64,000 bases of DNA, taken from assembly GCA_902582875.1 (NCBI GenBank), contig CACHTV010000004.1:1-64000 (forward strand). Reading direction: 5' to 3'. A program made the position numbers and the translations under genes. The notes beneath the pieces were generated by a model. It made no database searches. It had not been told where the DNA came from and saw nothing but the letters and a program-made list of their open reading frames with translations. Positions 7,531-16,501 of this stretch are shown here, piece by piece (the first letter of the stretch is position 1; every line of letters starts with the position of its first letter). The stretch comes from an uncultured Pelagibacteraceae bacterium (GTDB lineage Bacteria > Pseudomonadota > Alphaproteobacteria > Pelagibacterales > Pelagibacteraceae).

Positions 7531-8001
7531 ATGTCAACTTTTGTATATATGACACGATGTGATGGATGTGGACATTGTGTAGATATTTGTCCATCTGACA
7601 TCATGCATATTGATGAAACTATTCGAAGAGCAAAAAATATAGAACCTAATTTTTGCTGGGAATGTTATTCTTGTGTAAAGGCTTGTCCTAATCACGCTAT
7701 TGATGTCCGAGGTTATGCAGATTTTGCTCCTATGGGACATAGTGTAAGAGTTAGAAGAGAAGAAGAAAAAGGAACAATATCTTGGAAAATCAAATTTAGA
7801 AATGGCACTGAAAAAGATTTTGTTTCTCCAATAACTACAAAACCTTGGGGAAAGTTTATTCCAAAACTTTCAGAAGGTGACACGCCTAACCAAGGAGAAA
7901 TTAAGTCTCAAATCTTATATAGAGAACCTGAAAATTTAAATACAAAAAAAGAACTTCCTACAGTCAGCAAAGATTCTTTTAAAAAGGGAGTTTATTATTA
8001 A
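7531..8001 (+). CDS. aprB: adenylylsulfate reductase beta subunit AprB
   Basis: A 156-residue iron-sulfur protein. Two ferredoxin-type clusters are clear: CDGCGHCVDICP at residues 10-21 and CWECYSCVKACP at about 44-55, which is eight cysteines for two [4Fe-4S] centres. The C-terminal tail is the segment that wraps around AprA in this family. AprBA interconverts sulfite plus AMP with adenylyl sulfate; with sulfonate-degrading genes around it, the oxidative direction is likely. Its stop codon shares one base with the aprA start. Confidence 0.93.
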   Translation: MSTFVYMTRCDGCGHCVDICPSDIMHIDETIRRAKNIEPNFCWECYSCVKACPNHAIDVRGYADFAPMGHSVRVRREEEKGTISWKIKFRNGTEKDFVSPITTKPWGKFIPKLSEGDTPNQGEIKSQILYREPENLNTKKELPTVSKDSFKKGVYY

Positions 8002-9860
8002 TGGGTAAAATAAAAACTCATATAGTAGAAAGTGATATTCTTATTGTTGGCGGAGGTATGGCAGGAACTGGTGCTACTTTTGAAGCTAGACACTGGGGTA
8101 GAAATTTAAAAATAGTTTGTGTTGAAAAGGCTAATATAGATCGAAGCGGCGCAGTAGCCCAAGGACTTTATGCAATCAATTGTTATATGGGAATGCAATG
8201 GGACGAAAACCAACCTGAAGATCATGTGCGTTATGCTAGAAATGATTTAATGGGAATGGTGAGAGAAGATTTAGGGTATGACATGGCTCGGCATGTTGAC
8301 TCCACAGTACATATGTTTGACGAGTGGGGTTTACCGATGATGAAGAACGAAAAAACTGGAAGATATTTAAGAGAAGGTAAATGGCAAATAATGATTCATG
8401 GCGAGAGTTATAAGCCTATAGTTGCAGAAGCTGCCAGAAAATCCGCTGACAAGATTTATAATCGAATAATGATAACTCATTTGCTAATGGATAATGAAAA
8501 AGAAAATAGAATTGGTGGTGCAGTAGGATTTAATATGAGAACAGGAGATTACTACGTTTTTAAAGCCAAGACAGTAATAGTGGCGGCTGGAGGCGCTTCA
8601 CATATTTTTAAACCTAGAGCAGTTGGTGAAGGAATGGGAAGAACTTGGTATGCACCTTGGAGCAATGGTTCTGCCTATGCACTTCCTATAGCAGTTGGTG
8701 CAAAAATGACTCAAATGGAAAACAGAATAGTTTTATGTAGGTTTAAAGATGGTTATGGTCCAGTTGGAGCTTATTTTTTACATCTAAAAACTTACACTCA
8801 AAATGCTAACGGTGAAAATTATGAGAAGAAATGGTACGACCATACAAAGAAAATGGTTGGTGAATATATAGATCATCATCCTACTCCAACTTGTTTGCGT
8901 AATCATGCATTTATACAAGAAGTAATGGCAGGAGGCGGACCGATTCATATGGTTACAAAAGAAGCTTTTCAAGATCCACATTTAGAAACTGTAGGTTGGG
9001 AAAATTTTTTAGGCATGACAGTAGGTCAAGCTGTGGTTTGGGCCTCACAAAATATAGATCCAAAATATACAAATCCAGAATTAACTACATCTGAACCATA
9101 TGTAATGGGTTCTCATGCAACTTGTTCAGGAGCTTGGGTAAGCGGTCCAGAAGATCTTTCTCCACCAGAATATTTTTGGGGCTACAATAGAATGTTAACT
9201 GTTGAAGGTCTTTTTGGCGCAGGCGATACTGTAGGTGGAAGTGCTCATAAATTTTCATCAGGCTCATTCACAGAAGGACGTTTAGCTGCCAAAGCTGCCG
9301 TTAAATATATTGAAGATAAAAAAGCTGAAGGTATTAAAGTAAATCCAAAGCAGTATGAAGACCTTAAAGAAATAATCTATAAACCTTTGGAAAATTACAC
9401 AGTTGGTAGAAATGAAATAACGGGTGGAACAGTTTCACCAAGTTATATTTTACCTATACAAGGCCTACAAAGACTTCAAAGAATAATGGATGAGTATGTT
9501 GGCGGAATAGCTACAAACTATATGACTAATGAAAATATGCTTAATAAAGGTCTAGAATTATTAAAATGGTTAGAAGAAGATCTAGAAAATGTTGCTGCTG
9601 AAGATTATCATCAATTAATGAGAGCATGGGAATTAAAACATAGAGCACTTACTTCTCAATGTGTTACAGAACATACTAAATTTAGAACAGAAACAAGATG
9701 GCCAGGATATTATTACAGAGGAGACCATCTAAAACTTGATGATGAAAACTGGCACTGTTTAACAGTTTCAAGAAGAGATCCTAAAACAGGCGAATTTACA
9801 ATGGAAAAAGTTCCTGTTTACCATATCGTTGATGATAAAAAGGATAAGAAAGCTTCATAA
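8001..9860 (+). CDS. aprA: adenylylsulfate reductase alpha subunit AprA
   Basis: The 619-residue FAD subunit. The dinucleotide-binding motif GGGMAGTGATFEARHWG lies at about residues 17-33. The fumarate-reductase-type core continues through RSGAVAQGLYAINCYMG, the active-site-type segment, and GLFGAGDTVGGSAHKFSSGSF near residue 410. The C-terminal helical part ends in a YHIVDD segment. The length is typical of the family. It oxidises sulfite with AMP to adenylyl sulfate in the cytoplasm. It starts on the last base of aprB and is followed after 6 bases by a small conserved-looking gene. Confidence 0.95.
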   Translation: MGKIKTHIVESDILIVGGGMAGTGATFEARHWGRNLKIVCVEKANIDRSGAVAQGLYAINCYMGMQWDENQPEDHVRYARNDLMGMVREDLGYDMARHVDSTVHMFDEWGLPMMKNEKTGRYLREGKWQIMIHGESYKPIVAEAARKSADKIYNRIMITHLLMDNEKENRIGGAVGFNMRTGDYYVFKAKTVIVAAGGASHIFKPRAVGEGMGRTWYAPWSNGSAYALPIAVGAKMTQMENRIVLCRFKDGYGPVGAYFLHLKTYTQNANGENYEKKWYDHTKKMVGEYIDHHPTPTCLRNHAFIQEVMAGGGPIHMVTKEAFQDPHLETVGWENFLGMTVGQAVVWASQNIDPKYTNPELTTSEPYVMGSHATCSGAWVSGPEDLSPPEYFWGYNRMLTVEGLFGAGDTVGGSAHKFSSGSFTEGRLAAKAAVKYIEDKKAEGIKVNPKQYEDLKEIIYKPLENYTVGRNEITGGTVSPSYILPIQGLQRLQRIMDEYVGGIATNYMTNENMLNKGLELLKWLEEDLENVAAEDYHQLMRAWELKHRALTSQCVTEHTKFRTETRWPGYYYRGDHLKLDDENWHCLTVSRRDPKTGEFTMEKVPVYHIVDDKKDKKAS

Positions 9861-9866
9861 ACTTCA

Positions 9867-10217
9867 ATGAAGTTTCTTGAAAAATCCGATAAAGAAATTC
9901 AAAAAATAGCTCAACCTATTTGGGACAATCTAGTAAAAACATCTAATATTAAAGATTACGGTGGTTTTACAAAAGATTTTTCATCACAAATGTTATATGG
10001 AGCGAACGAAGTAGAGCTAGGAAAACAATGGGCTAATAATAAACTATTAACCAGTTTGTCAGAAAGACAAGAATTTTTAGGATGCATTAGACGAGCTCAA
10101 TTCATTACAGTTCTTTACAAACAGACTAGCAATACGATCCAAGGAGAATTTCTTGGTCGATTAGTACTTGGTGTTGAAGACGGACAAGTCAAAGTCTTTG
10201 GAGCAACCATCTATTAG
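9867..10217 (+). CDS. small soluble protein after aprA, function unknown
   Basis: 116 residues with no signal peptide or membrane helix. The N-terminal half looks helical (KSDKEIQKIAQPIWDNLVK). The middle holds a Cys-Ile-Arg-Arg segment, and the end is beta-like (FLGRLVLGVEDGQVKVFGA). I do not recognise a family. It starts 6 bases after aprA and is followed by a hairpin, so it is the last gene of the aprMBA operon. A role in maturation or regulation of APS reductase is a guess from position only. Confidence 0.7.
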   Translation: MKFLEKSDKEIQKIAQPIWDNLVKTSNIKDYGGFTKDFSSQMLYGANEVELGKQWANNKLLTSLSERQEFLGCIRRAQFITVLYKQTSNTIQGEFLGRLVLGVEDGQVKVFGATIY

Positions 10218-10234
10218 GTGCGTCAAGTTGTCAA

Positions 10235-10260
10235 AATATAATTTTTTGAAAAATTATATT
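10235..10260 (+). terminator. AT-rich hairpin after the apr operon
   Basis: A palindromic stem of about eleven AT pairs (10235-10245 with 10250-10260, loop TTGA) follows the stop of the 116-residue gene by 18 bases. There is no long T-run beyond the T-rich arm itself, so it may end or stabilise the apr transcript rather than be a classical terminator. Confidence 0.4.
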
Positions 10261-10279
10261 CCTATGTTACACCAAATTA

Positions 10280-10414
10280 ATGTTCGCTATTAATTTAAAT
10301 CAAAAATTTAAAACAAAACTATCTAATTTCTTCAATATAAAATTATTTCTTCAAATCGGCTTATCTGCATTCTGGGCAGTGATTCTTACAGGCACTTTTA
10401 TTAAGTTTTTTTAA
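10280..10414 (+). CDS. possible 44-residue single-pass membrane protein
   Basis: An ORF in the 276-base gap between the apr operon and the TauE-like gene. The first 21 residues are polar and Lys-rich, and the rest forms one hydrophobic helix (LFLQIGLSAFWAVILTGTFI) ending in KFF. No ribosome-binding site is visible, and I do not recognise it. Small one-helix proteins of this form are common in streamlined marine genomes. The topology and the coding-like third positions are the only support. Confidence 0.4.
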   Translation: MFAINLNQKFKTKLSNFFNIKLFLQIGLSAFWAVILTGTFIKFF

Positions 10415-10459
10415 TTAAATCTTTTCATAAAAACCAAACTTTTAAGGCTTATCTATTCA

Positions 10460-10488
10460 TTGACATAGTTATATTTGAGGCATACTTA
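10460..10488 (+). promoter_or_regulatory. promoter just before the TauE-like gene
   Basis: TTGACA (10460-10465) and TACTTA (10483-10488) have a 17-base spacer. The predicted start point falls almost on the ATG at 10494, which would give a leaderless or nearly leaderless message. The -35 hexamer is a perfect consensus; the -10 is weaker. Confidence 0.5.
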
Positions 10489-10493
10489 GGAGT

Positions 10494-11627
10494 ATGCTTG
10501 AAATTTATCTGCCAATAGCGCAAGTAAACGTAGATATTTTCTTACTTCTTTTTTTAAGTCTTTCAGTAGGAGTATTATCCGGGCTATTTGGAGTTGGAGG
10601 AGGTTTCTTGATGACTCCTTTTCTTATATTTATGGGAATCCCTCCTGTTTATGCAGTGCCAAATGAAGTAAACAACATTTTAGCTACCTCGGTATCTGGA
10701 TCCCTTACTCATTGGTATAAAAATACCTTAGATTATAAAATGGGATTATTAATTGTATGCGGTGGTATTGCAGGAACAATTCTGGGAATTACTACGTTTA
10801 CCTATTTCTCAGAAATTGGAAAAATAAGCTTAATAATATCTTTACTATATATGTATTTGTTAGCGATCGTTGGAACTTTGATGATCATTGAAGGTGTTAA
10901 AGAAGTAGATCAAGCCAGAAAAAAGATAATTATAAAGAAAAAATTACATGAACATAATTGGTTTCAAGGACTTCCATTTAGAACTCGATTTCCTAAATCT
11001 AAACTCTATGAAAGTGCATTAACTCCAATTTTACTAGGATTAATAGTTGGATTTGTTGCTGCGATGATGGGTATTGGAGGAGCGTTTCTTATGGTTCCAG
11101 CTATGATTTATATAGTTGGCATGCCAGTTAAATTAATACCTGGAACATCTTTGTTTGTAACAATTTTTATTAGTGCAATTGTAACTATACTTCATGCATT
11201 TAATTATGGTTCAATCGATTTAACTCTTGTAGTTCCGTTAATACTTGGTTCAATTTTAGGTGTTCAGTTAGGACAAAAATTGGGCCAATACTTAGATAGC
11301 TCCCATTTAAAAACGTTGTTCGCTTTATTGCTTTGTACAGTAGCGATTGCCATTGCCTACGATTCATTTTTTAGGGACAAAACCAATGAAACTATTAATA
11401 ATCAAGCAGTAAATACTGATTTAAATTTCTTTTCAGAATTTACTTTAAATTTTTCTAACGAGTCTCCTTTATTATATGGAGCATTTGCTATACTTTTAGC
11501 AATAGCTTTAGGTGCCTTAGCAGCTTGGATGAGAAAATTCATGAGTCCAGTAATAAAAAGATTATTAAGTGATTTTAAAAACAAAGATCAAACAAAAAAA
11601 GAAGAAGTAAAATTTCCTGAAAAATAA
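10494..11627 (+). CDS. TauE/SafE-family (DUF81) sulfite/sulfonate permease
   Basis: 377 residues with eight or nine membrane helices in two repeats. Each half opens with the family glycine motif: GLFGVGGGFLMTPFLIF near residue 30 and MMGIGGAFLMVPAMIY near residue 190. TauE/SafE permeases are thought to export sulfite or sulfoacetate. Here it sits between the sulfite-oxidising apr genes and the sulfite-producing suyAB/xsc genes, so sulfite export is the natural inference. An extra C-terminal helix and a Lys-rich tail follow residue 320. It is convergent with suyB, with only 4 bases between stops. Confidence 0.85.
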   Translation: MLEIYLPIAQVNVDIFLLLFLSLSVGVLSGLFGVGGGFLMTPFLIFMGIPPVYAVPNEVNNILATSVSGSLTHWYKNTLDYKMGLLIVCGGIAGTILGITTFTYFSEIGKISLIISLLYMYLLAIVGTLMIIEGVKEVDQARKKIIIKKKLHEHNWFQGLPFRTRFPKSKLYESALTPILLGLIVGFVAAMMGIGGAFLMVPAMIYIVGMPVKLIPGTSLFVTIFISAIVTILHAFNYGSIDLTLVVPLILGSILGVQLGQKLGQYLDSSHLKTLFALLLCTVAIAIAYDSFFRDKTNETINNQAVNTDLNFFSEFTLNFSNESPLLYGAFAILLAIALGALAAWMRKFMSPVIKRLLSDFKNKDQTKKEEVKFPEK

Positions 11628-11631
11628 TTCT

Positions 11632-12798
11632 TTAAGCACTTCTATATAGCTTAGTCATCACAAACTCTCTATGACCTAAAGCTTCCGCGCAGGTAAGTCT
11701 ACCATTAGCTACTCTTAACATTGTCTTAATCAATTCATCACCTGCTTGTGATAAATTCATTTCTCTTGATAAGATTTTTGATACATCGCAATCTACGTGT
11801 TCTTTCATTAATTTTGCAGTTAGAGGGTTGGCAGTAAGTTTAACTACTGGCTCAATTGGGTTTCCAATAATATTACCTTGACCAGTTGGAAATAAATGAA
11901 TATTGAATCCTCCAGCAGCTTGTAAAGTTACACATTCTGCTGCAGCCGATGACGTATCCATAAAGTATAAACCTTTACCTTTTTTAGGTTCTTCTGCTGG
12001 TTCTAAGACATCAATAAATTTCAAGTTTCCAATTTTTTGAAAATTTCCAAAAGCTTTTTCTTCTATTGTAGTCAAACCTCCAGCAATATTTCCAGCTGTT
12101 GGTTGACTTTCAGAAAGATCATCAGTTGCTTCTTTCAAAATAAAATCATTATAAGCATTCCATGTTTTCATAAACTTATCTTTTGCTTCTGGAGTTGCAC
12201 CTCTAGCAGCACAAACTGTTTCGGCACCAGTTAATTCAGAAGTTTCTCCAAAACATAAATGAACTCCAGATGGTTCAAGTTTTTCCATTAAATTACCTAC
12301 AGTGGGATTTGATGCTAATCCAGATGTAGTATCAGATTCTCCACATTTGACTGATATCCATAAATCACTTAGCGGACATTCTTCTCTTTGTTTTTCAGAA
12401 GCCCATTGAGAAAATTCTTGAGCTTTTTTTGACGCCTTCATTATTGTTCCAATATCTCCAGTTCTTTCGATATGAAACCCTTCAACTGGTTTTCCCGTTT
12501 TGGCTATTTCGTCTACAATTCTTTTTGTCCATTTAGGCTCTATTCCAATAACTATTACAGCTGCAACGTTTGGATTTTTTCCTGTTCCTATCATTGTTCT
12601 GAAATGTAACTCAAGATCTGCTCCAAATTGTAATCTTCCATATGAGTGTGGTAGTGCGATAGTACCTTTAATATTATTTGCAACTGCCTCTGCGCAGGCA
12701 TTAGAAATATCATCTACAGGAAGAATAATTACGTGATTTCTAGTTCCAGCTCTTCCATTTTCTCTTTTATAACCTAAAAAACTTTTTGGAATTTCCAT
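11632..12798 (-). CDS. suyB: (2R)-sulfolactate sulfo-lyase beta subunit SuyB
   Basis: 388 residues of the UxaA/altronate-dehydratase C-terminal family. The ends are characteristic: it opens with [17 protein letters not shown] and contains [20 protein letters not shown] (about residues 168-187) and the glycine-rich [15 protein letters not shown] near residue 320. SuyAB is an iron-dependent lyase splitting 3-sulfolactate to pyruvate and sulfite. It follows suyA by 4 bases on the same strand. A sugar-acid dehydratase is the alternative for the family, but the split SuyA/SuyB form next to xsc and apr argues for sulfolactate. Confidence 0.88.
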   Translation of the reverse strand: MEIPKSFLGYKRENGRAGTRNHVIILPVDDISNACAEAVANNIKGTIALPHSYGRLQFGADLELHFRTMIGTGKNPNVAAVIVIGIEPKWTKRIVDEIAKTGKPVEGFHIERTGDIGTIMKASKKAQEFSQWASEKQREECPLSDLWISVKCGESDTTSGLASNPTVGNLMEKLEPSGVHLCFGETSELTGAETVCAARGATPEAKDKFMKTWNAYNDFILKEATDDLSESQPTAGNIAGGLTTIEEKAFGNFQKIGNLKFIDVLEPAEEPKKGKGLYFMDTSSAAAECVTLQAAGGFNIHLFPTGQGNIIGNPIEPVVKLTANPLTAKLMKEHVDCDVSKILSREMNLSQAGDELIKTMLRVANGRLTCAEALGHREFVMTKLYRSA

Positions 12799-12802
12799 TC
12801 AA

Positions 12803-13090
12803 TTACCATTTCTTTGTTTTTACATTATGAACATGAACATGTTCGCCTTTTTTAATTGACTTAACTACTTTACCTATATCGTGACCATATTTTAGTATTG
12901 TGTCACCTTCTTTGAGATCCTTTAAAGCAATTTTATGACCTAAGGGAACTGCGTTTGTAGAATTAATATTAATTGTTTTATCATTTTCCATAATCCAAGC
13001 GTTGCATTCTTGGCCTTTTTTTGTTGTTTCTATAACGACAACACCAACGTTGTCTTTTTCATCGTGTATTATGAGGTCAGGCTGTGACAT
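12803..13090 (-). CDS. suyA: (2R)-sulfolactate sulfo-lyase alpha subunit SuyA
   Basis: A 95-residue SAF-domain protein corresponding to the N-terminal part of altronate dehydratase. It shows DNVGVVVIETTKKGQE, the VPLGHKIALKDLKEGDTILKYG core (about residues 48-69) and ends with EHVHVHNVKTKKW. With SuyB it forms the sulfolactate sulfo-lyase. It is the first gene of a two-gene operon divergent from xsc across 72 bases, so both sulfite-releasing enzymes may answer to the same regulatory region. Confidence 0.88.
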   Translation of the reverse strand: MSQPDLIIHDEKDNVGVVVIETTKKGQECNAWIMENDKTININSTNAVPLGHKIALKDLKEGDTILKYGHDIGKVVKSIKKGEHVHVHNVKTKKW

Positions 13091-13162
13091 AAAATATTTA
13101 ATGGATATAGACTAAATTTTGATATATTTAAAGTAAGTTTTAAATTTTTTTTAAGGATTTCT

Positions 13163-14944
13163 ATGGCAAAAATGACAACTGAAGAAGCTTTTGTAAAAGT
13201 TTTACAAATGCATGGTATCGAACATGCTTTTGGAATAATCGGGTCAGCTTTCATGCCTATCTCGGACATTTTTCCTGACGCAGGAATCACTTTTTGGGAT
13301 GTCGCCCACGAAACAAATGGAGGATTAATTGCAGACGGCTATACTAGAGCGACAGGAAAAATATCTATGGTTATTGCCCAAAATGGTCCAGGGATTACCG
13401 GTTTAGTTACACCAATCAAAACTGCTTATTGGAATCACACTCCATTACTTTTAGTAACCCCTCAAGCAGCAAATAAAACAATGGGACAAGGTGGTTTTCA
13501 AGAAGTAGAACAAATGAATTTATTTAAAGATATGGTTTGTTATCAAGAAGAGGTAAGAGATCCATCCAGAATGGCTGAAGTATTAAATCGAGTTATAGAA
13601 AAAGCAATTAGAGGTTCAGCTCCAGCGCAAATTAATGTACCAAGAGATTATTGGACTCAAGTGATTGATATAGATTTACCTCCTATTGTTAGATTAGAAA
13701 GGCAAGCAGGAGGAGCAGAGGCTATCAATCAAGCAGCAAAATTATTGTCTGATGCAAAATTCCCAGTTATTTTATCTGGAGCTGGGGTAGTTATTGGGGG
13801 AGCAATAGATGATTGTGTTAAATTAGCTGAGAAATTAGACTCACCTGTATGTTCAGGCTATCAACATAATGATAGTTTTCCAGGAAGTCATCCTTTAGCA
13901 GTCGGACCTTTAGGATACAATGGTTCTAAAGCTGGTATGGAATTAATAGCAAAAGCAGATGTGGTTTTAGCTCTTGGAACTAGATTAAATCCTTTCTCTA
14001 CTTTACCTGGATATGGAATTGATTATTGGCCTAAGAATGCAAAAATAATTCAAGTTGATATTAACTCTGATAGAATTGGCTTAACAAAAAAAGTAACAGT
14101 TGGTATTTGTGGAGATGCTAAACTAGTAGCCCAACAATTATTAAACAAACTCTCTCCTAAGGCAGGAGATTCCGATAGAAAAAAAAGAAAAGAATTGATC
14201 CATCAAACTAAATCTGCATGGTTACAAAAATTATCAAGTTTAGACCACGAAGACGACGATCCAGGCACAGTATGGAATAAAGAAGCAAGAGAAAGAGACA
14301 AAGACAGAATGTCACCAAGGCAAGCTTGGAGAGCTATACAAGCAGGAATGCCTAATGATGTGATTATATCAAGTGATATTGGAAATAATTGTGCAATAGG
14401 TAATGCGTATCCAACTTTTGAAAAAGGAAGAAAATATCTTGCACCAGGTTTATTTGGCCCTTGTGGTTATGGATTTCCATCTATACTTGGAGCAAAAATT
14501 GGTTGCCCAGATACTCCTGTTATAGGTTTTGCAGGTGATGGAGCTTTTGGAATTAGCATGAATGAAATGAGCTCATGTGCTCGAAAAGAATGGCCAGCTA
14601 TCTCAATGGTAATTTTTAGGAATTATCAATGGGGAGCAGAAAAAAGAAATTCTATATTATGGTTTGATGATAATTTCGTTGGAACAGAATTAGATCCAGA
14701 ATTAAGTTATTCAAAAGTGGCTAACGCGTGTGGTTTAAAAGGTGTAACAGTAAAAACAATGGAAGAAACTACAAAAGCAATAAAACAATCTTGTGAAGAT
14801 CAAAAAAAAGGAATTACAACTTTTATTGAAGTAATTTTAAATCAAGAATTAGGAGAACCTTTTAGACGAGATGCAATGAAAAAACCAGTTAGAGTAGCTG
14901 GTATAAAAAAAACTGATATGAAGTCTCAAAAAGGGTTAAACTAG
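13163..14944 (+). CDS. xsc: sulfoacetaldehyde acetyltransferase Xsc
   Basis: Xsc is a thiamine-diphosphate enzyme turning sulfoacetaldehyde and phosphate into acetyl phosphate and sulfite. The 593 residues match the family length. The N-terminal domain has HAFGIIGSAFMPISDIFP, the catalytic-type Glu in AHETNGG near residue 51 and QNGPGITGLVTPIKTAYW. The C-terminal cofactor site is GFAGDGAFGISMNEM (about 454-468) followed by NYQWGAEKRN. These are Xsc-specific rather than acetolactate-synthase-like. It has its own promoter region shared with suyA. Its stop overlaps the stop of the convergent peptidase gene within the palindrome CTAG. Confidence 0.93.
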   Translation: MAKMTTEEAFVKVLQMHGIEHAFGIIGSAFMPISDIFPDAGITFWDVAHETNGGLIADGYTRATGKISMVIAQNGPGITGLVTPIKTAYWNHTPLLLVTPQAANKTMGQGGFQEVEQMNLFKDMVCYQEEVRDPSRMAEVLNRVIEKAIRGSAPAQINVPRDYWTQVIDIDLPPIVRLERQAGGAEAINQAAKLLSDAKFPVILSGAGVVIGGAIDDCVKLAEKLDSPVCSGYQHNDSFPGSHPLAVGPLGYNGSKAGMELIAKADVVLALGTRLNPFSTLPGYGIDYWPKNAKIIQVDINSDRIGLTKKVTVGICGDAKLVAQQLLNKLSPKAGDSDRKKRKELIHQTKSAWLQKLSSLDHEDDDPGTVWNKEARERDKDRMSPRQAWRAIQAGMPNDVIISSDIGNNCAIGNAYPTFEKGRKYLAPGLFGPCGYGFPSILGAKIGCPDTPVIGFAGDGAFGISMNEMSSCARKEWPAISMVIFRNYQWGAEKRNSILWFDDNFVGTELDPELSYSKVANACGLKGVTVKTMEETTKAIKQSCEDQKKGITTFIEVILNQELGEPFRRDAMKKPVRVAGIKKTDMKSQKGLN

Positions 14945-15762
14945 TTTAAATCCAAAACAGTCGCAGGATCCAATCTTACTCCAAACCAATTCAGTCTAAC
15001 ATCTAAATGCGGTCCCGTTGATCTTCCAGTAGATCCCACAGTGCCTATAATTTCTCCTTGTTTAACTTTTTGTCCTTTTTTTACATGAATATCTTTTAGG
15101 TGCATGTACAAAGTAGAAATTCCATGTCCGTGATCGAATATTAAAGTACCACCTGTATAAAATAAATCAGGTTCAACCATAGTTGCTGTTCCATCCAACA
15201 TAGCTTTAATTTTAGTCCCTTCTTTTGCAGCAAAGTCTATTCCATAATGAGGCCATTTTGGTTTTCCATTTAATATTCTTTGACTCCCATAAACGCCAGT
15301 AACTATTGCTTTATCAAGTGGATTAATGAATTTTTTGGTAAAAAAAGTTAAGTCACTTTCTATTTCTCTAGCCTCTACAATTATTTTATTTTCTCTTTTT
15401 ATTCTTTCATATACTTCTTTAGGAGGAGTGACTTTTTTTTCTGGAAGACCATCTATTCTTTGTATCTTGTATTTTCTTTTAAAGATTTTTTTTACAATTA
15501 CATCTAATTTTTGATCTTTTATTATTCGAATAGTGATATCATTTTTTCTATCTCTTCCTATGCCAAATACAAAATAACCGTCTTTAGTGACCAAAACATC
15601 TTTATTATCTATCTTAACTTTTGCTCCAGGACTTGTTTTTCCTAAAATAAAAGATCCTTGATTGAATTTTCCTGTAAATTCTACTGCATATAAATTTTTA
15701 CTTGAAAAAATTATTAGTAAAAATAAAACTAAGATTTTATTGAGCTGTCCAACCACCATCAA
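14941..15762 (-). CDS. M23-family (LytM-type) metallopeptidase, exported
   Basis: 273 residues with an N-terminal hydrophobic signal segment (residues 8-25). The C-terminal M23 domain has its zinc ligands in YGIDFAAKEGT (ligand His just before, in PHYGID; Asp), STLYMHL (HxH type) and GPHLDVRL. The active residues are intact, so it is probably a true peptidoglycan endopeptidase rather than an inactive EnvC-type activator. The N-terminal 130 residues hold beta-rich repeats, probably a substrate-binding region. It overlaps the end of the upstream SDR gene by 26 bases, so a slightly later start (residue 2 or beyond) is also possible. Confidence 0.85.
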   Translation of the reverse strand: MMVVGQLNKILVLFLLIIFSSKNLYAVEFTGKFNQGSFILGKTSPGAKVKIDNKDVLVTKDGYFVFGIGRDRKNDITIRIIKDQKLDVIVKKIFKRKYKIQRIDGLPEKKVTPPKEVYERIKRENKIIVEAREIESDLTFFTKKFINPLDKAIVTGVYGSQRILNGKPKWPHYGIDFAAKEGTKIKAMLDGTATMVEPDLFYTGGTLIFDHGHGISTLYMHLKDIHVKKGQKVKQGEIIGTVGSTGRSTGPHLDVRLNWFGVRLDPATVLDLN

Positions 15763-16501
15763 CCACCAAAGATGTTCCAGTAATCATAGAAGAACTATCT
15801 GCTGCCAAAAATGCAACTGCAGTAGCAACATCACTAACCTCAGCAACTCTTCCTAAAGGTATGTTTCTTATCATTTCTTTTTTAAACTTTGTGTTTTTAA
15901 AAAAACTTTTAACCATAGGGGTTAATACAAAAGTAGGACAAACAGTATTTACTCTAATGTTATCTTTTGCTAAATCAATCGCCATTCCTCTAGTTAATCC
16001 CTCTAAACCAAACTTAGTCATATTATAAACACTTCTAATAGGACCTCCAACTTTCCCCATTTGAGAGGACATATTAATTATTGATCCACCTATTTTTTTT
16101 CTATTTTTTGCAATTAACATTTTTTTGGTACATATTTGAGCAATATTGAAACAAGCTTTTAAATTTAAATTAACTAAATAATCCATATTTTCTTTTTTAA
16201 CTTTTGTAAAATGTTCAGGGCGATTACTACCTGCATTGTTTACCAATATGTCTAATCTTTTTAAACCATTAACTATTGTATTGAATTTAGATATATGAGT
16301 AACGTCACATACAAATGATTGACTAGATCCTTTAGTTTTTTTGATTATTTTACTTACCTTATCCAAATCACTTTTTGTACGACTTACAATTATTACTTTT
16401 GCTCCTGCTTGAGCCAAAGCTATAGCACATGCTTTTCCAATACCTTTTCCAGCTCCTGTTACTAGCGCTACTTTATTTTTTAAATTTATTTGTTTAAGCA
16501 T
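15737..16501 (-). CDS. short-chain dehydrogenase/reductase (SDR), possible sulfonate alcohol dehydrogenase
   Basis: 254 residues of the classical SDR type: cofactor motif TGAGKGIG (16-23), NNAGS near 88, catalytic Ser in INMSSQMG and the YNMTK pair near 160, and VVDGGW at the C-terminus. It resembles FabG-like polyol or sugar-alcohol dehydrogenases. In known DHPS degraders an SDR and a zinc dehydrogenase act at C2 of DHPS to interconvert enantiomers, and this gene is 6 kb from an HpsN-like gene, so such a role is possible but not shown. It overlaps the TerC gene by 8 bases and the peptidase by 26. Confidence 0.8.
   Translation of the reverse strand: MLKQINLKNKVALVTGAGKGIGKACAIALAQAGAKVIIVSRTKSDLDKVSKIIKKTKGSSQSFVCDVTHISKFNTIVNGLKRLDILVNNAGSNRPEHFTKVKKENMDYLVNLNLKACFNIAQICTKKMLIAKNRKKIGGSIINMSSQMGKVGGPIRSVYNMTKFGLEGLTRGMAIDLAKDNIRVNTVCPTFVLTPMVKSFFKNTKFKKEMIRNIPLGRVAEVSDVATAVAFLAADSSSMITGTSLVVDGGWTAQ

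Noticed and set aside
15326-15514. Several medium-sized ORFs opposite real genes (for example here, and opposite dctM and pta)
   Set aside because: They are antisense shadows within confidently assigned genes, with no ribosome-binding sites and no recognisable products.
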